Assembly: GCA_027922465.2 (NCBI GenBank)
Contig: BQMF02000099.1
Location: forward strand, 62,001-126,000
Direction of reading: 5' to 3'
DNA length: 64,000 bases
From: Turritopsis dohrnii
Taxonomy: Eukaryota > Cnidaria > Hydrozoa > Anthoathecata > Oceaniidae
Of this stretch, positions 56,715 through 64,000 are shown one piece after another. Position numbers and translations under genes: made by a program. A model generated the notes under the pieces. The model was not told the origin of the DNA and searched no databases. It saw nothing but the letters and a program-made list of their open reading frames with translations. Each line of letters opens with the position of its first letter. The first letter of the stretch is position 1.

Positions 56715-56721
56715 TCATAAC

Positions 56722-56872
56722 CAAGCTCGGCTTCAACAGCCTTCCAAGCGTTTGTCACGCGATCTTTTTCTCTGTATCCTTGGTCTTCTTTGTTGTAAAG
56801 ACAACTAAATTTTTTTATAGTTTCACTTACACTTTCGTCTTCCTTGAGATCCGACTTATTTGTTCGACCCAT
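56722..56872 (-). CDS. MADF-BESS protein, exon 1 (first half of MADF domain)
   Basis: The ATG at 56872 gives MGRTNKSDLKEDESVSETIK followed by FSCLYNKEDQGYREKDRVTN and AWKAVEAELG, the N-terminal half of a MADF domain. It ends at GAGCTTG followed by GTTATG, a weak but usable donor. It joins in phase to the acceptor at 44187. The donor GT lies within 10 bp of the LINE-B ORF1 start, so LINE-B either inserted at the exon border or supplies the donor. Without the inserted elements the intron would be short. Confidence 0.7.
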
Positions 56873-56909
56873 GTTTTATTTTATTTCTTCTACCAACTGC
56901 TCTTACATA

Positions 56910-57820
56910 TGTAGTCTATTTTCACTACAGAAATCTGTTGGTTTTTTTTCATTTAGGATTTACAATGGTCATTTTTAGCAAATAATAAATAATGGGTGTG
57001 CGCATATTTTTTTGAACAGAGATGTTTACTCTAAACACTTGAATTTAATTTTATAAATTGTCACTTTAAGCCCATCTCTTTTTTGAAAATAACTCTTCTG
57101 TCAAAATTTTTTGATTGCTTTTTGATAGTTATTTGCTTATATATTGAAGATATTCTTCAGGGCGTAAAGCTTTAGTAAAAAGAGAATAACGAGAAGTTTC
57201 ATTTTGATTCCTGCATGATGATGTTCTGTGGATGTAGGACGAAATATTGAATTAAATTATAAATCAAAATGAAACTTCTTGTTATTCTCATTTTGCTTAT
57301 ATATCTGCCTCATAGTATTTTTAATACTTATACTGATTATAATTTTGAAAGACAGTTTTATCTGAGTTACAAAAAGCAAGTGCAAGTGTCTTTCGTTACA
57401 TTACATTGTTTTGTTGTGATTTTATGGTATAAAGGATGTCAAGCTTCTGCAACAATAAAGATCATGTTTATTATGCTAAAATCGCCTTACACATTGGTGC
57501 AGTTGTTGATATTTAGTTGTTTAAAATTTATAAAAGAAACCTCATTTGACCATGAACATCTTCATTTCTTAATAAATTCAAAATAAGTTCTTTTGTGGTA
57601 TCAAATTCAATTCTACCCTGTTTAGTAAGGACAACATTTTTATCTGAGAGTATGACATTGATGGTAGTTATACCATTCATTGTAGTTATTTGATGATGTA
57701 TATTTTCTTATGGTATATTAATGATGTATATTTTTCTTAACAATGTATAATATATAATGATGTATAATTAAGTTTCGCAACTTTGGGGAAATATATAGTC
57801 GCATTTTTGCGAATCTTGTT
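56910..57820 (+). mobile_element. HINE copy 3, 5'-truncated and rearranged
   Basis: It matches the inner and right part of the HINE family in plus orientation (atttaattttataaattgtcac; ggggaaatatatagtcgc; tgcgaatcttgtt at 57820). About 0.9 kb of the left end is missing, and a 28-bp inverted repeat not seen in the other copies lies inside. It is upstream of MADF exon 1. Confidence 0.75.
57182..57289. repeat. 28-bp inverted repeat with 52-bp loop
   Basis: 57182-57209 and 57262-57289 are inverted copies with one mismatch (gagaataac, agaagtttcattttgatt). The structure could fold as a hairpin of about 108 nt. Confidence 0.85.
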
Positions 57821-57889
57821 TGCAGTTAACCGAAACTGATCTTTAAATATTTCTGACACATTTGAATTTTTGATATTCAAATGATAGAC

Positions 57890-59600
57890 ATTCGATAATT
57901 GGATTTCTGCGAAAGCAAGAAATACCTTAAAACCGGCTTTGTTTTTGGATTTCTGCGTAAGCAAGAAAGCCTTTACGATCGTCTTTGTTTTTCTTAGTTT
58001 TTTTTTTCATCTTACTGTCCAAACCTAGCGATTTTTTCCGCCGTCTCAATTTTCATTGGTGCATAAAGCGCCACTATTACGAAAGGGTGCTAATAAACTT
58101 TAATAACGCTTAGTTTATTGGCTTGATTATTTCCGCCATGTGATCATCCGGGTATTTTTCGACTTTACATTTGCACGCCGTTCGCATAATGGTATACCAC
58201 AGCGTGACCGAAGAAACCTTAAATTTCCAGAAGTAAGAAGATTTGCACTTCCAAAACCGAAATTAAAGGGTAGAAATTTATAATTATCTTGCAATGATTC
58301 TACTACGTTCATTCTTTTCTAAAAACAAGTTCTCAATGTTTTGTGAAAACAGTGTGTGCAGCCTTTATGTTTTGCAAAATGTCTGCGATTCTTTTATAAG
58401 CCTTTCTAGGATGCAAAATACTGTTTGTTTCATGTGTGGGCTTAGTGCTTTTTAAGCTCTGGATACATACAGCTCAGCTCAGTTTCCTCTTCAGCTCCAA
58501 CAACATACAAGGAATGTCTTGTTACCCTCTGTCTGTCGCTGTGCATCTCATTTTATGTTTGATGTTTCTCTAGCTATTTTTTAGCCTATTATATACTTGT
58601 ATAGTTCTTGGCTGTATTATCAATGTCCTAAATTAGGAATGGGGACTTACTATTTACGATAGCAAATTGAAAATTATCTTGATTGTCTGTATATTCTAAA
58701 TATTGGACATCTTTTAACGCAAATTTCTGTTTTCAGTTATATATGTTTGCTAATTTTGGTAGCTAAGTTTAGGTCATATTTTTCATAATCCTAATCTTTG
58801 TTTACTTTTTGTGTTTGGGAAGTCTTTTCGTAATTAGGAAGATTGACCGTACATACGTAATCACTGTGATATCTGAAAGCATATGAATTTGATGTTATTT
58901 TGTTCATTAAGTTTATTAGAAGTTAATGTAAGGTTCGTATTGTGTCAGTTATGCTTTCATGATGCCCTGGCGTGTATACGTAATTAAAAATTTATTGTTT
59001 TTTAAGTTTCTGAATAAATTTTTATAATCTTTTCATGAAATTTAGTTCTGGTAATGCATGCTTTTAAATTAAAAAGATGGCAATGACATATTGTTACTCA
59101 AATGAAAGCACAAATTTCTGTTTTCAGTTATGTATGTTGATTTTGTATGTATATAGATGTATTTCGTATCATTAAAATCTATGCTTTCCTTTTTCTCCTT
59201 CTGAATTAGGAATTCTGTTAGGAAGATTGACAAGACATATTAAATTCATAACATTTACAATGACTTACGTGCATACTCATTGTCTTATCTAAATTGATCA
59301 CTGAATCCTTAATATCATTTCGTACCAACAAAATAAAGAACATGTCATTCAGATAAAGTTTTGCATAGTGACAATTATGTTTTTTCCAGATTTTTGGGGA
59401 GTACGTGATCAGAAACTTAATAAATATATATTGCGGATTAAACTTTTCTTAAATTTCAAGAATGTCATAGTCTTTCTTTTTTCATACTTCAGCTGATTTT
59501 GCAGAAATCCTTATGCCTGCAAGGGCATCTTGTTCTTTTTTTTTTCTGCTGTCCAAACCTAGCGGTATTTTGTATATTTCGTGCGTTTGTTTACATGCAT
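57890..59600 (-). repeat. Family-Y unit, inverted orientation
   Basis: It contains the same ten landmarks as the 46.4-50.3 kb array on the opposite strand. It begins with two copies of the cagaaatcc/gatcgtaaag minisatellite, runs through one whole unit (58015-59540) and enters a second. It forms inverted arms with the array around LINE-B and MADF exon 1. Confidence 0.75.
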
Positions 59601-60164
59601 TCATTACGTGCATGCGTATTAAGGCATTTTTCGGTTGCACGAGGTCTCTTCCACGAGAAATTTCCAGCGACTGCTTGTAATTGGACAGCGGTAAGAAAAA
59701 ATCGAAAATTCTCTTCTCAAACTTCGGCATTTGAAACTTCTATTGTTCGAAAGGCTTTCCTTAGTGCTTATTTATGCTCCATTTGCTTTCTTGGAGGCTT
59801 ATATCCGGGGGCATCGGAATAAAAGTGAGGTCTGTGAAGTTTGTCAGCAAGCCCCTAGCTGACCCTAGCAAAACTCAGCTGATCCTAGATAATCCTAGCT
59901 GACTTAACAAAGCATTGAAGCAAACTTGAGAAATACCAAACTAGCTCTTGAAATACCAAACATATTACAATATACCATATTGTATAATACCATATTTACA
60001 TCGTATTATTATATTGTTAGTTTTATCTGACTACAGCAACATTCATATTATATTGTCAGTTTTATCTGACTACATACAACAACATTCATATTATATTGTC
60101 AGTTTTATCTCACTCAATATATATAACAACTAATATTCCTATATTTACATTTCTTATTATTAAC
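59601..60164. other. Upstream region of Helentron-2
   Basis: It has three tandem copies of a ~40-bp unit containing attgtcagttttatctgact (60010-60120), and short gctgaccctagc/gctgatcctaga repeats at 59855-59900. The Helentron-2 left terminus was not located. Confidence 0.5.
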
Positions 60165-62858
60165 ATGATTACTGTTGACCAATGGCGTGCAGCATGTGGC
60201 ATTTTTTATTGTAAAGTACGTACAGACAGTGTGTATGTAAATCACTTTGAACTGTTATTGTTAATTATGCATAACTTTTGTATTGTTACATTACGATTAA
60301 TTTATTTCATCGGAGTTATCATTGATTTAACCTTTCTAAAAAATATTGAACTTCTTGTTGACGGCGATGTTGAAAGTAATCCTGGCCCAACTTATAACAT
60401 AGTTAAATTGACTAAGGCATCTTTCCATCAAGGAAATCCTATGTTTGGTGACAGTGCTGGTATGCAATGTGCATGTAATACATTGTTGAGTTTGTGTTGG
60501 TCACAATTCAAACGAATGTCTTTTTGGAAAACAACTGACTTAGATTTTGTAATGATCAAAGGAAATGAATTATATCAACAACTGAATTTGTCACGATACC
60601 TATCAATTGATGATTTACCTCCTCAAGTCTCTATAGAAAACAATAATTACACTGTGAAATATGTTGAGAATGTTACAGCAGAAATTGCTGAAGGCAGATA
60701 TGACTTTATGAAATCTTTCAAAGACTATTCTCCTGAATCCAATGGCATCCTGTTTTTTGTTAACCAAATGACATTCAGCATAACTTGGGATACAAAATCT
60801 TTCTATTTGTTTGATTCGCACAGTCGAAATGAATTGGGCATTAGTATTGAAGATGGCACTTGCATTTTGTTAAAGTTTTCTAGCCTCTCACAACTTCAAA
60901 AATATATCAGTGCAGTACAATTACATGACCGTGGACATGTGTTTTGTCAAATACAATATGTTTTGATAGAAATGGAAGAAGCATTTCCTACAATTTCTAA
61001 AGGTGGTGCAGCAAAGAAAAGAAAACGTAATCTATCAAAAACGCTTGAGCCTGATAACCATGAACAGATGTTAAAGCAAAAGTACATTAAAACACAAGGA
61101 ACTCCTAAACATGCAAATAAATTGAAAGCCATGCGAGATAGATATTTGGAAAGTAAAGGCACACCAGAACATTCAGAAAAATTAAAAGCCTTGCATCATA
61201 AATATAAGGAAAGTAAAGGAACTCTTGAACATGCTGAGAAATTAAAAGCCTTGCATCATAAATATAAGGAAAGTAAAGGAACTCCTGAACATGCTGAGAA
61301 ATTAAAAACCTTGCATCATAGATATAAGAAAAGTAAAGGAACTTCTGAAAATTCAGAGAAATTGAAAGCAATGCGAGATAAATACATGAAGGGCAAAGGA
61401 ACTTGTGAGCATGCTGAGAAATTGAAAGCAATGCATCAGAAATATAAGGAAAGTAAAGGGACTCCTGAACATTTGGAAAGGTTAAAACGAAAAAGAGAAA
61501 GATATTCATTGATGAGTCTATCTACCTTGAAAGCTGCAAAACGTATTAAAACATTTAAGGACATGATAATTCAAGGGCCGTATTACATATGTGTTGTTTG
61601 CAATCGTTGTTTGTATAAACGATCTGTTGTATTATTCAATGAATGTAATTATGCAATTGTTTCTAATAGTTTTGAATTTTCACTTGTGAAAAGATTTGAT
61701 GGTTACCAATACATATGCAAAACTTGTCATCTGAAGTTAAAAAGAAAGAACATCCCAGTTCAAGCTGTTTGCAACAATCTCGAAGTTGATAATCTCCCAT
61801 CTCATCTTTCTGACATCAACCGATTGGAGAAAGTTTTGATAGCTAAACGAATTCTTTTCAAGAAAGTTGTAATTCTACCCAAAGGCAATTTTCCAAAAGT
61901 AAAAGGAGCCATTTGTAATGTACCAATTGAGGCTGAAGATGTCTGTAAAGTTTTACCAAGACCAGCTGACAGTAATGGCTTACTTTTGTCGAAATTAAAA
62001 AGGAAACTTATGTACCGTGGACACGTCTACTTTGAAGCTGTTCGACCTGAGTTAATTCTGAGATCTTTAAATTTTTTGAAAGAACACAACCCATTATACA
62101 GCAATGTTATTGTTGATTTGAATAGTCTTTCTGAAGAACTGATCAGCTTTTCGAACGAGAATGAAAATATTGATGTGAACTCTAGCCTTTCACAGGAAAT
62201 GGATGAAGAGGATGATAATCCATTAGACGCTGACAGAACTGCTACTAATGAAACATTCATGGCCTCCAAAGTACCTATTCATGTCAATGAAGACACCGTC
62301 ACTATTGCACCAGGTGAAGGTGTTACTTCAATTCCAATTTATGCAGATAAATTTTGTGAAGAGATGGCTTTTCCACACCTATTTCCTTTTGGCAGCTTTG
62401 GATACGATGATGCCGATAGGGAAATGAAAATTTCACTTGTGAAGTACTTTAACCAAAGATTGTTAAATTATACTCAAAAATTTTCTTCTGATGCTGATTA
62501 TATATTTTTTGCTAATTATGTCCTTCAGTTAACAAATTTACATAGCAAGATAAATATTGCAATGAAGAAATTATCAGGATGTAATTTAACGGCTGGCATG
62601 TTAAGTCAAAGTTTTAGCGAAACTGTTCGGACTTTCATTGCTAATGATGAAGCATTTAACTTCATGAACCAAATTAAAGGCACTCCAGCATATTGGAAAA
62701 GATTTTTGCTTGAAGTATTAGCTATGGTGAAACAACTTGGTGTTCCAACATTTTTCTTGACATTATCATGTGCAGATCTGAGGTGGTTCGAGTTGCCTTC
62801 TATACTGTCAAAATTGTATAAAATGAATTTACAGGATGATGAAATGAATTTATTTTAC
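60165..62858 (+). CDS. Helentron-2 protein, N-terminal two thirds, with 2A-like leader
   Basis: The first ATG is at 60165 (MITVDQWRAACGIFYCKV). Earlier codons in the frame have no ATG. Residues 1-75 are a leader with two hydrophobic segments (LLLLIMHNFCIVTLRLIYFI...), ending in DGDVESNPGP (60363-60389), a canonical 2A ribosome-skipping motif. A cysteine-protease-like domain follows (FHQGNPMFGDSAGMQCACN; FYLFDSHSRNELG), then a tract of 20-residue Lys-rich repeats (61080-61500), the C-x2-C DUF6570-like domain (YICVVCNRCLYKRSV; YICKTCHLKL), and the start of Rep (ADYIFFANYVLQ; FFLTLSCADLRWFELP). The frame is intact until an insertion at 62859. Rep continues at 63503. Confidence 0.85.
60363..60389 (+). 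other. 2A-like ribosome-skipping motif
   Basis: The codons give D-G-D-V-E-S-N-P-G-P and match the consensus D-x-E-x-N-P-G/P. In known 2A peptides the ribosome releases the chain between the final Gly and Pro. Here that would detach the hydrophobic leader from the protease-Rep-helicase protein. Function in this element is inferred. Confidence 0.8.
61080..61500 (+). repeat. In-frame 60-bp tandem repeat (about seven units)
   Basis: Each 60-bp unit encodes about KYKESKGTPEHAEKLKALHH with small changes. The unit length is a multiple of three, so copy-number change keeps the frame. In Helentron-1 the equivalent region (30520-30840) is only a loose Lys-rich tract. Confidence 0.9.
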
Positions 62859-63502
62859 ACGTCATCTTGTCACGTGACTTAGTATATAATGTATATATAT
62901 ATATACCGTGCGCATGCTTAACTAAGCACACGTCGATAGAATTGTCCCTCCCACCCTCCCAATGTAGGGATATATTGCAATAATTTTAAGATTTACTGGA
63001 CTTACAATTTATGTATATATGTCTGTATTTTGCTCGTAACCTTGGCGAGCTAGTAACTGCTGCATGGTTCCAAGAGTACGTTTCCTCCCACGAGGGGGTT
63101 TTTCGTATCCGGCGCAGTTGCGATTGTCGTTAATGAAAGTCAAATGTTGTATTTATATTCAAAGAGCTCCATTTTCTACTCAGATCACAGGAATGCGCAT
63201 AAGGAGTAACATCATTAGCTTGTCTGAGTCTGGTTAGTTGAGTACGTTTCCTCATACGAAGGGGTTTTTCGTATTCGGCACAGTTGCTACCGTTGTTACT
63301 GTACGAGACGCTTATTTTGTGGCATTGTTTTCTGATTTTAGCATTACCTATAATGGTAGATGTATTTATTAATGATGTAGATGTAAAGCTATATGACTTG
63401 TGCACTGTACACTTCTAGACTGACTTTACTATAAGAAAGTGACTGAATAATAAATAAAGTTATTTTCGTTTGAGTTTACGAATTAGAAAATAAATTCAAA
63501 AC
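62859..63502. mobile_element. 644-bp insertion in the Helentron-2 Rep region, unclassified
   Basis: The Rep frame breaks after Leu-Phe-Tyr and resumes with Met-Thr-Tyr-Gln at 63503; removal of 644 bp restores it. The insert has a TATATAA box near 62882, a (TA)n-like tract, two ~50-bp direct repeats (63064-63118; 63236-63289; each with gagtacgtttcctc and gggtttttcgtat) and an AATAAATAAAG signal near 63450. Those signals fit a solo LTR or a SINE-like element, but I find no clear target duplication or tRNA-like box. Confidence 0.6.
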
Positions 63503-64000
63503 ATGACATACCAAGAAAGATGTGAAATGTTGAACATGAATCCTGTGTTTCTGGCAAGGCATTTTCAGTATCGAGTGGAAACATTTTTCAAGGAAATTGT
63601 CTTATCTGGTCCGTTAGGAAAGGTTGAATATTACGTAATAAGGGTTGAATTTCAAGTACGTGGAAGCCCACATGTTCATGTATTCATTTGGATAAAAGAC
63701 CCACCCATATTAACTGAAGCTACTAAGGATGATTATATTGCATTTGTTGATGGTATCGTAAGGGCTGACATTCCTGATCCAGAATTGGAACCACAATTGT
63801 TTGAGTTGGTAAAAGCATACCAAGTACACAATCACTCAAAAACCTGTCGCAAGTACAAAAATAGTACATGCAGATTCAATTTTGGTCATTTTTTTACAGA
63901 TCGCACTATAATTTCTAGTCCACTTCCTGTTGATGTGAGCCCTGATGACAAAGAAACAATATTAGAAAGTAGGAAAGCACTGTTAGATACTGTGAAAAGT
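63503..64000 (+). CDS. Helentron-2 Rep (HUH) domain, continues past the window
   Basis: The frame reads YQERCEMLNMNPVFLARHFQ, RVEFQVRGSPHVHVFIW (HUH motif), YQVHNHSKTCRKY and TCRFNFGHFFTDRTII, equal to the Rep segment at 32280-32780 of Helentron-1. It is open to the edge, so helicase and endonuclease are expected just outside. Confidence 0.85.
   Translation, partial: MTYQERCEMLNMNPVFLARHFQYRVETFFKEIVLSGPLGKVEYYVIRVEFQVRGSPHVHVFIWIKDPPILTEATKDDYIAFVDGIVRADIPDPELEPQLFELVKAYQVHNHSKTCRKYKNSTCRFNFGHFFTDRTIISSPLPVDVSPDDKETILESRKALLDTVKS

Larger units (their letters stand above)
50345..56715 (-). mobile_element. LINE-B: full-length CR1-like non-LTR retrotransposon, carrying HINE copy 2
   Basis: On the minus strand the 5' end adjoins MADF exon 1 near 56715-56722, and the 3' end is an (AAAT)n tail at 50355-50372. 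ORF1 (55183-56714) and ORF2 (50437-55182) are in one frame, separated by TGA. A 1,783-bp HINE (52975-54757) interrupts the endonuclease between Val-Ile and Lys-Asn codons. The short 5' end suggests 5' truncation at the ORF1 start. Confidence 0.85.

Noticed and set aside
60096..60164. Start of the Helentron-2 protein at 60096
   Set aside because: The codon there is TTG. The first ATG in the frame is at 60165, just before a leader of the expected kind.
62859..63502. Spliceosomal intron in Helentron-2
   Set aside because: No GT-AG pair fits both the frame and the ends.
1..64000. tRNA or rRNA genes
   Set aside because: No convincing A/B-box cloverleaf or rRNA core was found by eye; a covariance-model scan would be decisive.

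Overview
The window looks like AT-rich nuclear DNA of an invertebrate animal. A cnidarian, perhaps a hydrozoan, is my best guess. The basis is the mix of families (CR1-type LINEs with an SGNH-hydrolase ORF1, Helentrons with a fused endonuclease, ISL2EU, PIF/Harbinger, Merlin, pogo, THAP and MADF-BESS domains), intron-split genes with GTAAGT/YAG splice sites, and a 2A-like peptide. No marker gene proves the species. I saw no rRNA, tRNA or CRISPR array and no prokaryotic operon.

Almost everything is transposable-element sequence, much of it nested. 1-2.4 kb: a CR1-like LINE (minus). 2.4-5.7 kb: a decayed Ty3/gypsy-like retrotransposon (plus), then an RT scrap to 6.4 kb. 7.4-12.7 kb: an intron-containing THAP/DDE transposase gene of ISL2EU type (minus); its first intron holds a 3,200-bp element with 50-bp inverted ends, a THAP gene and a YqaJ-nuclease gene. 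13.8-18.5 kb: exons of an unrecognised minus-strand gene, with a minisatellite in its intron and a 3.3-kb rve-type DNA transposon inside one exon. 19.3-25.7 kb: Harbinger and Merlin remnants, a Harbinger deletion derivative with TAA duplications, and a LINE tail split by a 2.1-kb element with a 6-bp duplication.

26.2-40.6 kb: a P-loop (DUF3987-like) pseudogene (minus). The intron between its first recognised exon (40.4-40.6 kb) and the P-loop exon (27.8 kb) contains a stack: a ~1-kb Helentron-like non-autonomous element (family X), split by a 10.5-kb Helentron (28208-38723), which is itself split by a second family-X copy; a pogo remnant sits in the first X copy. 40.7-42.3 kb: two TA-flanked MITEs. 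43.5-56.9 kb: a MADF-BESS gene (minus) whose first intron of about 12.5 kb holds a Helentron-derived non-autonomous element (HINE), a 1.5-kb-unit array (family Y) and a full-length LINE that itself carries a second HINE. 56.9-59.6 kb: a 5'-truncated HINE and an inverted family-Y unit. 60.1 kb to the end: a second, less damaged Helentron with a 2A-like leader, interrupted by a 0.64-kb insert.

The most informative points are these. (i) In both LINEs, ORF1 and ORF2 share one frame and are separated only by a TGA, and ORF2 has no early ATG. (ii) The Helentron and HINE ends share asymmetric inverted repeats, and the paralogous X copies give an exact empty site. (iii) A 2A-like motif separates a hydrophobic leader from the Helentron protease-replicase. 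(iv) Several insertions are exact enough that the pre-insertion site can be read from a reading frame or a paralogue.
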